Assembly (NCBI GenBank): GCA_026225945.1
Contig: JAMJFZ010001780.1
Coordinates: 1-64,000, forward strand
Reading direction: 5' to 3'
DNA length: 64,000 nt
Origin: Cricetomys ansorgei
Taxonomy: Eukaryota > Chordata > Mammalia > Rodentia > Nesomyidae
Part shown: in pieces, positions 11,006 through 23,470 of the stretch
Position numbering within the stretch: position 1 is the stretch's first letter
How the letters are laid out: every line of letters begins with the position of its first letter
Position numbers and translations under genes: made by a program
The notes under the pieces: generated by a model
Told to the model about the DNA's origin: nothing
Databases searched by the model: none
Seen by the model: only the letters and a program-made list of their open reading frames with translations

Positions 11006-11990
11006 TTTCACCTAAAACATAGAATGATCCTAACAGAGGTGGTTAAGTTTTTCCAGGTTGTGTGCTAAAGCTGAGGGGAAACAATCTAACATACTCTTTC
11101 CTCTATTTTTCAATTCCCATTCCTCTTCTATCCCAAAATGTCTCTCCTATAGCATCTCCTACAGCCTCTCCTCTAAGAAATTTTGTTGGAAAGTAGATCC
11201 ATTACTGGCCTTTAATACTTTAGAATTAATCTGGCAACTACCAGTTGGAAAAGTTCAATTCAGAAAGAAACAGAGACTCCCGAGAGGTGTGTGCCTGACA
11301 TACTGCACCTCATGAAGTGCTTAGAGCAGTGTGAAGCTGGGAGGAGTACCCAAGCATCAGAGAACTGAGAAACTCCAGTGCATGCTATTGTTTGGGGTAA
11401 ATCCCATTAACATTAGCTTATCTAACCAAGAGGGATAAATTTTGCAGGGTCCTTTAGCCACTTCTCTCTCTTATGCTTGCCCATTGTAAAAGTGAAAAAT
11501 CTTCGTTGGAGTTGACCAGCTTCCCCTTAGCCTCCTGCTACCATTCACAGAAGTTGTGCTACTTCTGCAGAAGATAGCACCGCTAAAATTGCTCAGAGAG
11601 TAAAAAATATTGTATTTAATTCATGCATACTACGACCCATGGATGCTCGTATTTGGAGGGAAAAGCCTTTGAATTCCAAACTTCAAATTTCACATTTAAC
11701 AATAAAATGCAAATACCTCTGAATTGTTATCATTGTCATCATTGAAAACATAGAAAGAATTTGGACATGTCATCAAAAGGTATTTAATTATCCTAAAACT
11801 TTCTTTGAACAATATTTTGTTTCTCAATTTACAGGGAGCTGATTTAAAACTTTTCTCAATTCGGTTTTTCACACAAGATTTTTAAATGTTTTAAGATGTC
11901 ATTGTTTTTAAGCATAAATACAACACACAGCAAAATTTACATTATTATATAATGTAACCTCTGGGGGCAAGGGAATTACAGGATTTTTCA
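11006..11990. other. Unique sequence with a pyrimidine-rich patch
   Basis: 11090-11180 is C/T-rich on the + strand. The open frame at 11058-11315 spans it and reflects that composition. No gene is supported. Confidence 0.4.
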
Positions 11991-12200
11991 AAACACGACG
12001 TGGTAATAAAGAAACACATGAAGCTTAGCTGAGTTCCTTTCTAATTTTAGCTTATTTATTCCACCCCTTTATCCCACTAAATCTGCTTAATTAGCACATT
12101 ACTTGGCAGTTTGTTAGTATGCATGAATATTCATTGTTATTAGCGTCCGTATGTAAAATTCCAAGTGGTAAATCAAAATGTGTTAATTGTACGTAAATGT
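11991..12200. promoter_or_regulatory. Candidate conserved non-coding element with POU-dimer palindrome
   Basis: AT-rich sequence holding several homeodomain-type cores (attagc, taattag-like) and a perfect 12-bp palindrome at 12123-12134, ATGAATATTCAT. This fits the published MORE-type POU dimer site (ATGMATATKCAT). Retained CpGs ('acacgacgtgg', 'tagcgtccgt') are unusual for such AT-rich DNA. Function is inferred only. Confidence 0.3.
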
Positions 12201-12479
12201 ATCTACTATCTAGCTCTCTTTCCTCTCCTCTCTTTGTCTTCCTTTAGAAATTCATTAGGAAAAAGATCTCTACAGATGGTTATGAAATAGAATTCATAAT
12301 AGCTGTGCATGACTGTGTGGATGGATGTGGGCCGTAGTCTTCTTGTCTGCTTGCTATCATGATTTGAATAGACAAGAGAAAGTAAGTTGGGAGTTGTGGA
12401 GAAAATGGATCCCGAGTCCCCACAAAGATGACAGGTTATAGACAACCCTCACTGTCTTGAACTTGCTTAAAGCCTGTAA

Positions 12480-13200
12480 ACGGGTTTCCTTTAGCGTTCC
12501 CCTCCTTCTGCATCAGACTTGACTCAGCCTGTTGAGAAGCTTATACATGACCATATAAAGTAGCCTCTAAGAGACTGTCAGAACCGCTGACCTGCAGTGC
12601 TAAAAAAAAATTACTCCATTTATCTCCAGGCCTCTCCCCCGCTGCCATCTCCCTAATGCTCCAGACAGGGATCCAGGGTAAGCATCCTTGTTGACCCAGT
12701 GGCACGGCTATCTTTGGCCATGTGCAAAGAAAAATCTGCTAATTTAAAAAGATAACTCGCAATTCTGGGTCTTCACACTGGCACCTCTCTCTTCCTGTTT
12801 TTCCAGACAAACCGGAAAAAGATATATACAATACTATGAAGCCAAACTATTATAGAGGTTACAAAATTTTATTTCCTGTGAAGAACTAATGTTTAATTAG
12901 CTGAAAAGGAAGTGAACGCAAAAATGATAAGTAAAAATCGGTCTCTGTCTCTCTCTGAGATTACCCTCAGTACTTCTGAACTTTATTATCCAAACAATGA
13001 GGAGATGGCGTGACTCGGCGCCTCCGATAATCTCAGACTCATTATTGCTCATGTAAAGTTGTGAAGGGGCTGTCAGCTCTTGCAGTGGCTCTGGACGAAG
13101 GAGACGTAAACCTCAAAAGGTTTGGGATTTGGAACAAGTTCAGATATGCTTCCAGAATTTGGCTGCTTGTCTAAAGCTTATCCGAACTATCGGAACCTTT
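12480..13200. promoter_or_regulatory. Candidate conserved non-coding block with CpG retention
   Basis: No transposon is recognised across about 700 bp. CpGs are retained throughout and cluster at 13009-13191, where I count eight (13009, 13016, 13019, 13025, 13096, 13105, 13183, 13191). Neutral rodent DNA of this base composition loses CpG quickly, so this suggests either selection or lack of germline methylation. No long open frame or splice-bounded segment stands out. Confidence 0.35.
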
Positions 13201-14330
13201 TAAGTCTTCAGAATTGGCCTGGAAACTTCTGGCTTTTTACTGGCCCTGGCTTGGAACCACATAAGGATGGCCTTTTATAAAGATTTTTGGCACCTCTGGT
13301 TCTGATGCTGCTTACAAACTGCAAACAAAAATTAAAGAATAAAATGTTCTTTAATTTTGTGGAACATCAATATTTGGGGTTTCATGAAAACGTGTTTTTT
13401 CCACTAAGTTGATTTACAGTTCCTCATGTAACAGTTTAAGAATCTAAGGCCTAGGGACACACTTGTTTGTCAGTCAAGGGCTAAGGGACTTCTTTTGATA
13501 TAGAGCTTTGTGGTCCTAAATGGGTAATGTAAGGTAAATAAGTCCAGGTTAGTCACTTACTATGACATTTCAACAGAAATCAATTCCTGGGCACATATAC
13601 AGCAGAATGTATTACTATTGTCTTTTAGTTAGTAACTTTATTTATTTTAATTATATTAGTGGATCTTTGGCCATCATCAAGGACTTAAAAGATAACCATT
13701 TGCTTCCTACTTGTCTTTTTTTTTTTTAAACCATGTTTCCCCCCGTGGCATGAGCTATAACCACTTTTAAGTTCAAATGTAAGCATAATTTATACACAAA
13801 ATTAGTAATGTTTAAAAAATATGTAAACAAAAAATCTTTTTACTTTTACTCAATGTCATGATCGTGATCAAAATTCATCTTTTAAAAAAATACAGAAGGC
13901 AAAGTGTGTTTAAATGATACTCAATCAAATATTTTAGGATAACCTTCTGGGTTAAAATACAGTTGCGTCAAGAACAGCCCTAAGAATTATGAACTACAGA
14001 ATTACTGCTAATCTTTTAATTTACCCTCAGGTAACATCACATCCATACTTTCTCAGAACATCCGATTTTCTAGAATAGACATTACATTTTACTTCTTATC
14101 AAACAGAACCATGGGTTTTCTTTTAAACTGTCTTCATGGGAACCGCTACATCTTCTTCCATACTTCCCACTCCTTACTTCCAAATATGTTTCATCTTTTT
14201 TTTTTTTCCCGAGACTATAATGTTTTGGTGATTATTTGGTGTACTATCCTTATAAAATCTTCTGAAGTGAAGAAGATATTATTAATAATGAAAGGATATA
14301 AGTAACCTTGTTCTACTCCTGGCAAATGCG
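13201..14330. other. AT-rich unique sequence, no gene seen
   Basis: T- and A-runs near 13717-13730 and 14190-14208. The open frame at 14111-14305 has no recognisable features. Confidence 0.45.
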
Positions 14331-14410
14331 GGAGAGAGAGATACAGAGAGAGACAGAGAAAGAGAGATGTTGGAGGGAGGGAGGGAGGGAGGGAGAGAGA
14401 GAGAGAGAAA
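14331..14410 (+). repeat. (GA)n/(GGGA)n polypurine tract with G-quadruplex motif
   Basis: A homopurine run of gaga units surrounds five regularly spaced GGG runs at about 14376-14393. This meets the usual G-quadruplex pattern on the + strand. The minus-strand frame over it is simple-sequence Ser/Leu. Confidence 0.85.
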
Positions 14411-15490
14411 GCGCTGTAGGTAAGATACAGCCTTCAAAGGCAAGTGACTCCCTCCTTCAACTGGCATTCACCAAGAGCCTATAAGTCAGGTCTTCATTAT
14501 ACTACTTATCTCAAACACAATAGACACCTTCAACACATGAGCCTTTCAGGTGACATTTTATATCTACACCATCATATAGTGTAGCTTATAGTATGTAGCT
14601 TACAAAGTGTACAGTCTACCAACCATAGTCAATAAGGTGTAAAGGTCACGGGTTTAGAATTTGATTCTGAATTTATGACTGTATTACTCAATTACTAGAT
14701 TTTCGGTTTACTTTCATCCCAACCTCCCCATGCTCCCCACACTTGAGTCTCCTAAATGTCTTCTGATGCCACGGATTCCCAGGCAGCCTCTGTGTTCAGG
14801 AAACAAATCTGTTCTTCAGCTTCCTTCTATTTGCCTGGCTTCTACTTGTTCACCTCTCTCTATCCCCTCTTTTCCATTCCTTTTGCTTTTCTTCTTCCTG
14901 TGGGTTCTATTTCAACATTACATATTCTGGTTATGGGTGTGATGCAAGAGAGAAATTATTGTTCCAAACTGATTATATTTTCCCCTTAATAAACTTTAGT
15001 TCATCTGCTCTTTAAAAATTTCACATCCTTTAAAAATATTTTTTGAATAGCTAAATTACTTTTCATTGCTTGTTCAGTATCTTCTGTCAGAAAATTAAAG
15101 CAAACTCCCTAGTTTGAGAACAGCTTCTTTTTTCCCGTTACATGTGAGAATTTGTTATAAACCCAGAGATCTGTTAGGCCAAGGCAGAATTGGCTTTTTC
15201 CACCCTGGAAGTCTTATAACTCACATGTAATCACAACTTATAGTGATCATCTCAGCTATCAGAGTTCCTTCAGCAGATAAATCAATCATACCTTTTCCAT
15301 GGGCATTATAATCAAGAAAAAAATACCTTCAAAACTAATTGACAATATAAATTAATATAATCACTGAAATTATATTTTTCAAGTAAGAGACAAGCATTTG
15401 ATCAATAATTTTGTTTTAATTCTTGCCTAGTGATTCAGAAATCTCTTGGATATATCTCAGTTTTTATGATCATCTGACATTTTTAAGAAT
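14411..15490. other. Unique sequence, no gene seen
   Basis: Overlapping frames at 14730-14989 cover a C/T-rich patch. No gene, SINE or LTR is recognised. Confidence 0.4.
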
Positions 15491-15495
15491 CCCTT

Positions 15496-15532
15496 TGTGT
15501 GTGTCTCTGTCTGTCTCTGTCTCTATCTCCCC
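15496..15532. repeat. Degenerate (TCTG)n low-complexity tract
   Basis: Runs of 'tgtgtgtctctgtctgtctctg' type sequence, followed by a short CA-rich patch near 15540-15560. Confidence 0.7.
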
Positions 15533-15728
15533 TTCCATACACACAGGTACACACACAGCATGTTAATGATCACTTAATAAATAAAACACAGAATGGTGAG
15601 CCAGATTTCTAGGCTCTTATTATAGAATTCTATTTAAAATACTCATTAATTTGCTTTTTTTTCAACATGTTAGTCACTCTTGAAATGGAGTTGTACCCAT
15701 TTGTGTATCCCTATTTCTGTACCCTTTA

Positions 15729-15746
15729 CATCAGGAGCTCCTGATG
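15729..15746. repeat. Perfect 18-bp palindrome
   Basis: CATCAGGAG is directly followed by its reverse complement CTCCTGATG with no spacer. No known protein site is assigned. Confidence 0.9.
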
Positions 15747-16012
15747 CCTCTGACCCTTCAACTTCAGGGAATGTAGATGTATAAATCCAGTCTTTCTGCA
15801 TTTTCCTATTAACAATGTTGTTTTATGTTTCTAAAATCTATTAAACTTATCACTCTGTTTTCTAGTTTCTTAACTATTGTGCTTGTTTAGTTCATTCTTT
15901 CTTTGTTTATTCTTTAATGGTCTTTTTTTTGTGGATCTCCTGTAGTTAGCATAGTAAAATATGTGCATTTTATCTACCATTTTAGTTAAAAGTTTCACTA
16001 TTTTGTTTGTCT

Positions 16013-16194
16013 GTGTGGGTGTGCGCATACACATGTGATCGTATGTGTGGTACCTGCAAAATGCAGAAGTTGAGTCCCTTGGAGGTGGACTTTGAGGAAG
16101 TTGTGAGGTGCCTGACATGGATCCTAAGAATAGCACAACAACCCTGGGCAAGAACAGCAAGAGCTCCTAAGAACTGAGGATGTCTCCAGCCCCC
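16013..16194 (-). mobile_element. B3 SINE, minus strand
   Basis: Reversed B3 landmarks occur in order: a TG-rich 3' end ('gtgcgcatacacatg'), 'cccttggaggtggactt', 'gttgtgaggtgcctgacatg', 'aagaacagcaagagctc', and the tRNA-like head 'ctgaggatgtctccagcccc'. The open minus frame at 15870-16160 lies largely in this SINE. Confidence 0.82.
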
Positions 16195-18600
16195 AAAGTC
16201 TCACACAATCTCTCTGGATCTGAAATTTTCCCTCTTCAATTAAAGGAAGTTGAATAGATTTTTTTGTAAAAATACTTCCAGCTATTGTAAGGCATAAATA
16301 AAATCTTTAAATCAATCCAATCAACCTCAAATTAACATTTCATTCAATAGACTTCATATCGCATTGTCTATGGAAGAAAAGCTTGTTTTACCACTGAAAA
16401 TCTTATGTCACAAATCATCCATAGTTATGGTCCTTTATGAGCAACTACAAGACATACATACATAGAAGAAAAAAAATGAAGAAAGAGGAGAAACATGAGA
16501 AAGATAAAGGACTTATTTTGATTTATTCGTAATGACAGTCTCTCTCAGACAATGCTAATCTGTCACCCTGAAGACTCACATAGTTTGTGTTCCCTGAATA
16601 TGTGTTGAATGCAATACGTACTAATGCATGAGGTAGGTCCATTATTGTGGATCACAGATTTCATCAGAGAGAATGAACATTTCAGTTACCTGAAAGTTAG
16701 TGTAACTCCCAAAGAAATGATGTATTTATTAGGAAGACCTGGCAAGTTATTTCTTAGATTAAAACCTTATGCTTTCAGATTTTTTTTTCAGGTACATCAT
16801 AGGAGAGAAGAAAGGGTAAAATACATTTGAATTTGATATGGTCTTATAATTATTTTGATGTCTTCAGTTGCACCTTGTCTGAGTCACTGGAAGGCATCAA
16901 GGGTGAGCAAAGGAACAAACTGTACAAACCGCTTTGAACCGTCCAGAGTTGTCCTCACTCTGTACTTAGGCAGCGTCTCAAAGAATTGATTGGTGTTTAA
17001 AGGAAAATGAACCAAACTTGCTTACACTGCACAAATCATTATGTGTCTGTTGACAAAACTGTCCCTAACCAAATGTTATATTCATGTGGGTTACACATTG
17101 GATGATAAGAACTAGGCAGGACTCCCTATAAGTGTCTTTTGACCTACAGGAGAAATATTAATTGATAAATGACCAAACTGTGGGTTGGCACATCATCCAT
17201 GGCCTAGGCTTATAGCCAATGACAGTTGTTAAGCAATTCCACCCTTCTCTATCTGCATTTAGAGCTGTATTATATAGACATTAACCACCTTCTGCCTTGG
17301 AGAAATGCTGCCTTTCTGGGACTGGGTAAAATAGCCAGGCATATCAAGTGAGCTCTCTAACCCTTAATTGATAATGGCAACAAGTCATGCCAATCACTCC
17401 AGAGATCCCCGTTCCTGTCTCAAGTAGCCTTGTGGATGGAGGTTGGCACATCTCCTGCCTTTCAAACATTTCAGATACTGTTTCTTGCTTTTTGGCAGGG
17501 CTCTCACCGATTCTGGAAGAAGACCAAGCTATATCATGTTGTTGCTTTTTCAATCCTGACTGCTTTAGACAAAAATGCCCCGTCAATTTCTTAAGTGGGA
17601 AAACAATGTCTCCCCTTTTTCTCATTTTTCCCTTCTCATTAAGGGTTCAAGGTGATGCTAGGAATGTTATTAAGTGGCACTTCTTGAGAGGGGCCACGCT
17701 AGGCACATGGCAGCCAGCTCATTGCGCTTGCACTTCTGTCGTTGGGATTTTTATGGTACCCTAGTGCACATAGAGTTTATGGCTCATTTCCTAAATTACC
17801 ATTTGGAGAGAATAAAAAGTTACCCAGTCCAACACCATGTCCTATTGTATTTAGCCAAAGGTACTCGTTAGAAAATTTAGTGTACTGTTCATTTGGTATA
17901 ATTTATTAAGATTGAAAGTTGAAACACTATACATTAATTTACAGTTGTACACAACAGCATTCTCTAAGGGAGTTTTCAAATAACAGTCAGTCCTCCCAAG
18001 TGGCTGTTACTCATCCATAATAAACTGTTATCACTAAGCAAGTGACATTGAGACCCTAAGAACCAAGCTTAACACAGCCACAGTAGCCTCCCTGATGACT
18101 TCGGATAGCTAAGTTTTACATTTAGGTGATTGCTCTTATTTTTTTTCAACAATCTAAGATTTATTGTACCATAAAAAGCAAATCAAGTTGTAATTATTTC
18201 CTGTAGTACACTCACACTATATCAATAAAGATGCTCGTGTTTGCCCATCTCCTCATCTCCCTGTGAGGGACCTCAGTAACAGAACTTTCAGATAAATGAA
18301 AAGGATGTACACTCTGTACCCACTTTGCGAAAAGGATTCAAAGTAGCTGGAGGTGCTCCTGGAGAGAGAAGCGAGGATGGTCAGTGCTTCTTTTCTGACA
18401 CAATGAAAAGTGCTACCCTTGCTTCCTGTTGTTTCCCTTAACTACTACAGAGAACATTACCACTGTATTCATGATGTTTATTAATGTTACCTTTAAGGAG
18501 CCTTTTTAAGGTAGGGTAAGTAGACCTCTCCTAAAACCATGAAGAGGGAAAGAGTGAATGGGGTTTTAAGTAATAAGGAGGGAAGTGTAGGAAATACAAA
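16195..18600. other. Unique sequence, no gene seen
   Basis: A 125-codon + frame (17387-17764) overlaps a 93-codon minus frame. Neither shows a domain I recognise or a credible gene context. No interspersed repeat is recognised. Confidence 0.4.
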
Positions 18601-18960
18601 GCCCAAAGGGCCAATGTGTGTTTATACAATATGGCATTGGTATGGCTACCCAACACAAGCCAAAATACCAAACACTGGACATTCAGAGAGCTATGAATCA
18701 GTACAAAATGGCTGACACTGGATGTCTGGGAAACCCAAAAGTAAGCTGTGATGTCATCTCTTATATAACCATCTCCTATGGAATGCCATATTTTGTCTGG
18801 GTTTTGTGTATAAATATGACTTTAGTCATTTGCCTTTGCCAACCTGCCTGTGTGCCTGCCCACAGGCCTGTGAACCTATCTCTGAGTAGTCTGTCTACTG
18901 GTAAATAAAAGAAGCTTTATCTGCCCACATTTTCTCATAAAACATGGAAAATCCATGGCC
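18600..18960 (+). mobile_element. Possible LTR-derived block
   Basis: Sequence ordered like an LTR promoter region: 'cttatataacc' near 18771, 'gtataaatatg' near 18808, a C/T-rich region, and a polyadenylation signal AATAAA at 18904-18909. I found no matching TG...CA ends or target duplication, so this is tentative. The 96-codon frame 18618-18908 ends at this signal and has no recognisable domain. Confidence 0.3.
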
Positions 18961-19242
18961 TGTGTTATAGGAACAATGAATTGGATGAGTAAGAGGAAAA
19001 AAGAGTAAGGTGAAAAGCTGGTAACCTGCTCACTGCATTTCAAAAGTGACAAAAGTAATTCCTTTGGAAACTCTTTGTACCCAAAAAGAAATTAATAGGC
19101 TGATCATCCAGTGCCTGGACACCACAGATCTTCTAAATTATTAATATCAATAATTAAATGTCTATACAAAAGGCTGCACCTATCTTTCATAATTTTCAGG
19201 CTTAGATTAATAGAAATTAAATACAAGTAAAAGTAACCCTGT

Positions 19243-19276
19243 ATATGTATGTGTGTGTGTATATATATATATATAT
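19243..19276. repeat. (TG)n-(TA)n microsatellite
   Basis: Six TG units directly followed by about eight TA units. Confidence 0.9.
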
Positions 19277-19886
19277 CTCCACTCAGTTTTAGGCAAATAT
19301 TTATATCAGAAAACATACCAAAAAGAGGACCTGAATTGAGTTAGAAGTCTCTTACTTCAGAATGGAGTCCTTAAATTTTAAGTGAAAATATCACTGTCAT
19401 TTATACCATTAAGCCATCAGCCAATCAGATGTTCACCATCTCCTCTGGGGGGTATTGGAGAAAAATTTCTAAGAAGATGATTTAATTTATATAGATGAGA
19501 GATTTTTTATAGTGAAAGCTGTGAAAAACCTAAAATATGGTGGTTTTGAAGACATAAAATGTCCCTCTGTTGATCTCTGAAATGTAGACATTTGATTGTT
19601 TGAACAGCTAGCTTGCTTGGTTTGAATTTGGCAGGGTTAAGGTGTGGTAGAGATTATCTATGTAATTTCTTGGACTTTTTCTCTGTGAGTATTGAACATT
19701 CTGTTTCTTGTGCCAGCAGCTCAAGGAGTAGAAAGACCGTCTCTCCCTCTCTAATCTTACATGGTGCATAGCCTAGTCTGGAGGGTTCACTCTTTTCATA
19801 CTCTGTTCTCTGAAACTGTCTCCCAGAAAGGATCCCGGTACCCTGAAAGGTTATTCATGTTATTATTTTTTCTAAAAATGTATGTG

Positions 19887-19889
<3 letters not shown>

Positions 19890-19935
<46 letters not shown>
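19890..19935. repeat. (GT)n microsatellite
   Basis: About 23 uninterrupted GT units at the tail end of the adjacent minus-strand SINE, a common origin for such repeats in rodents. Confidence 0.95.
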
Positions 19936-19938
<3 letters not shown>

Positions 19939-20218
19939 ACTGTTGTCCTCCACAGTTCATATGTAGAGGTCAAAGGACACCTGCTTTTTGAAGCAGGGTC
20001 TCTCTCGTTTTGGTTGCTGTGCTGTGTGCTACAGGCTAACTGACCCAGGAGCTTCTGGTTGATTAGCCTGTCTCCACCTCCATTCTCACCTTAGGAGTTC
20101 TGAGATTACAGATATTTGCCACCACATATGGCTTTTTATTTGGGCTTATGGAATCAAACTCATGTCAGCAGGCTTGCAGGGCAAGCAACTTTAATTGCTA
20201 AGACATCTCCTTGCCCCA
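19936..20218 (-). mobile_element. B4 SINE, minus strand
   Basis: Reversed B4 structure. It has a GT-rich 3' end, 'gaggtcaaaggacacct', a B1-like middle ('agcagggtctctctcg', 'gttctgagattacag', 'gccaccacatatggcttttt') and the ID-like head ('gcaggcttgcagggcaagca', 'gctaagacatctccttgcccc'). The fusion of B1-like and ID-like parts defines B4. Confidence 0.8.
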
Positions 20219-20884
20219 TAAGCAGAATTATTCAGTGGGTTTGCAGGGCAGCTCCTATAGCTTAAAGATAATTTTTACTGAATGTCACCTTTATCTGCAT
20301 CTCTTCTGGTGTCTGTATCTGGTGAGATTAAATAAATAAGCACATTGGAATATCTGAAAGATACATGAAAACATTCCATTTTTATGTGATTAGACTTAAA
20401 CTTTTAAAACCACAAGAATGACTGCCGTCACAATCCTGATATCGGCACTTTTACTGAAACACAGGCTGAATTTTTCTACTCATATAAATTGTAGTTTATA
20501 AATATAAACTCATATAAATAAAAGTTTTAATAATTGTTAAATGTGTAGTTCTTGGTTGGTCTGATATTGTATTGCTCAAAGTCTATTATCTTAAAGAAGA
20601 GTGGAACCATTTTTTCTGGTTTTCTGAAAATGCTTGAAAACTAGTCTACTGCTGCTTCATCAAGTTTTTGCATCTTACTCAGCAATTGTCTCTCCTTGCC
20701 CTAATGTAACTCAGATTATCTGTTACATTTCATCTGGGAAAATGGAAAGTATGATTTTTCTTAACAATCAGCAATCTATAAAATGGACTCATCTTTAAAG
20801 CATACCCTGGTTTTGAAAGAAAAACCTAAAAAGGAAGTGTCACAGACTAATATTTGTGCCCTGTATATATATACACGTGGCAAT
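20219..20884. other. AT-rich unique sequence, no gene seen
   Basis: No repeat or gene recognised. Confidence 0.45.
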
Positions 20885-21192
20885 CTTAACCTGTCGAGCG
20901 ATATTAAGAGATAAAGACTTCAGTGTGTGATGTGGCTAGGCCCTCTTAGGTAGGATTAATTCCCTTATAAAACGTCATTTGGACGGTTTCATAGTCCTCC
21001 CTGTCTCTGCCATTAGAAGACACAGCAGGGATAAAGCAATTTATCATCTGCAAGGAAGCGGGTCCTCACAACGCAGTGTGTCTGACAGCAATTAGATGTG
21101 GCTTTTTGACCTTCTGAACTGTGAGAAATATGATGTTGTTTATAACCCGTTCCATCTATTGGCTTTTGTTATAGCAGCCCAACTTAGCTATA
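20885..21192 (+). mobile_element. MLT1-type ancient MaLR LTR
   Basis: Landmarks in order: 'ctaggccctcttaggtag', 'attaattcccttataaaa', 'tctgccattagaagacacag', 'aaggaagcgggtcctcac', 'ttctgaactgtgagaaata', 'tgttgtttataacc' and 'ttttgttatagcagccc'. This is the standard order of the pan-mammalian MLT1 LTR on the + strand. It predates the rodent radiation and is solo. Confidence 0.85.
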
Positions 21193-22095
21193 ACTACCTT
21201 AGTGTTGTTTGTAAATTGAGATAGGAAGCTGGCAATTATAATGTGTAATACTGTTTTAATATTTCTGCACAGTGCATCAGTGATTCCCAGTATAATTATG
21301 ATTCACATTATTTGAAGAGTGAAAGAAATAACTACTCAGATTCCAGGAACTTGCAGAGAAAGGTCTTCAGTCCAAAGGTCTGGAGCAAACCTATTATCTT
21401 TCAGGTCTGAGGACGATAACACATCGAGAACATACTATCAACTTTAATTTTGTTTAACTCAGCACTTAACAATTAGTTTTAAAATCACAGGGACAATGCA
21501 ATTAAGATTAAAAGTTTTAAAGAATTGTTCTTGAAATTTTTTCTAAAAGTACTATCTTGACTGAAAACTGAAATATTACTTTTTTTTTTTTCTCTGCTGG
21601 ATTTGCTAGTGGACCAACAATCAATGGAACTGTTTCCCTCCTCTTCCTGTTTGCATTCCTGGCATGTTCCTGTGATTAAGTACAATCTGAACTCTGGCTG
21701 GGGAACTCAGTGCTGACAGAGTACATGGAAGGCTAAGCCACCTCCACACATTGCCTGTTGCTATGGAACTTAGTGATACCAATGTTTACTTGCTTGTTTT
21801 CAAGGAAGGAAGCAAACTGCCCATTCTTTCAACCTTAAATACAGAGGAAACTGACTTTCGTGACTATTAATTAACATAGCTCAGAAGTATTGTTACTTTT
21901 GTTGTTGTTCAAAAATTACCAACATTCTATAATTTTGAAACTCTACAGACTGCTGTGTCTATAGTACTCATCTATGAGTCACAGTGGAAAAATACATGAA
22001 AGGAGAGAGATCAAATGTGTGATGAGAGATGTCATCAAATAGAGAGGGGTCAGATAAGTCTGCTAGCTACAAAGACTGGTTCTAGGTGTAGTTGC
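21193..22095. other. Unique sequence, no gene seen
   Basis: The minus frame at 21485-21685 spans a T-run and lacks recognisable features. No gene is supported. Confidence 0.4.
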
Positions 22096-22520
22096 CTAAC
22101 TTTTGGCAATAGGACAGGCTGGAATTACAGATGAAGTGGAATGGCAGCCTGTCAAGACCTCTTTGTTCATACACAGAGAGGCCTTGGTCATTGGTATGGA
22201 GCTCACAGGTGGGATTCCAAGGCTGGCAGTGGGGAAGGGGCAGAAGAAGGCTATCAATCCTTTGTCCATGTGGATGCCATCACAGGGTACCAATCTGGGG
22301 GCTACAGCTGGCAGATCAAAACTTCTGTACCCAGCACCAAGGGTCTTGAATACCAAACTTAGCAGAATAGGAGAACGTTGTTTGTGAGAATGGTTTTGTT
22401 TCAGGTGATGCCAGCCAGGAATGAAGAGCAGGACACCCTCTGGGCAGAAAACTCAGTGAGTGAATCTGGGAAAGACAGGGCTGTAGTAAAAGAGAAGTGC
22501 GCACAAGGCAATATGCCACA
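22096..22520. other. Block open in several frames on both strands, origin unknown
   Basis: Three + strand frames (72-94 codons) and two minus frames (67-86 codons) are open over the same 250-420 bp. That is unusually stop-poor for this window. Local GC is higher than in the flanks. I do not recognise any of the peptides. It could be a fragment of a processed pseudogene, an LTR element, or simply a GC-rich segment. No splice-bounded exon or poly(A) tail is seen. Confidence 0.3.
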
Positions 22521-23464
22521 TTTGTCTAAAATTCTGTAGAACGCTACACCAAAGGTATTCCTGTCCCTTTGGGGGAAAGAAATTATTTTAAAATGTGAGG
22601 AGAGAAAATGAAATTTAGTGTGAAATTTTGAGAGAAAAGAAAAATCTCAGAGGAGACCAAACCTGTATTCCAAAGCTATCTCTGCTTCATCGTGTGGAGT
22701 TAAGGAAGACGGTGTGCATCTTTCTCATGATGGTTGGTATATAGGCCTAACAATTTCATCTTAAGAATTAGACACGTACCTCCTAAGTATTGCTTTTAAA
22801 GTTTATATGGGATTAAGTGCAGATGCTTCAAATGACATTCATGGATATCAAGGTTGCAATGCCACCCTTGTCTTCTTTCTATCGTCTTTGGGCCTGATGC
22901 TGTAGTTATGGCAATCAGTTCTCCATTCCCTTGGCAGATGAAGAACTTTCACAACTCCACAGCTCTGCTTAGGCATCTACCTAAGATGCCTTAGACAGCT
23001 ACTAGACATATCTCGAGGCTGCCAGTTTAAAGATATTTTACAAAGCACAGCAATAGTCTCCTGTGATTGGCAGTCAGGAATGAAAGCGTTTTCTTCTGCA
23101 TGTCTCAATTTGCTAACCTCATTTTATCTTACAGTTCATTTGTCTGTAGCCCTTGCTTAGTTCATCTGAAAAATTTTCAATACTAACAAGAAATTGGGCT
23201 CCTTCTATTCTGTGCGCTGTCATAACCTCAGTACCAAGAACAGAGCTTTGCACTTGGCAAAGACCCCATAGATTTATTTTTCTTAAATAAATAACCACCT
23301 GACTACCATGTATATAAAAATGTATGCAAAATATAAAAAATGCACATTTTATTTAAAGACAGATCTTATTTGCAGACATGGGAAATGACTTTATTCTCTT
23401 ATGAATTACTTCATTGTTCCCTAACGAAGTACTTCTTATGAATATATTTTAATTATTATGGACT
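22521..23464. other. Unique sequence, no gene seen
   Basis: No repeat or gene recognised. Confidence 0.4.
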
Positions 23465-23470
23465 AATTAT

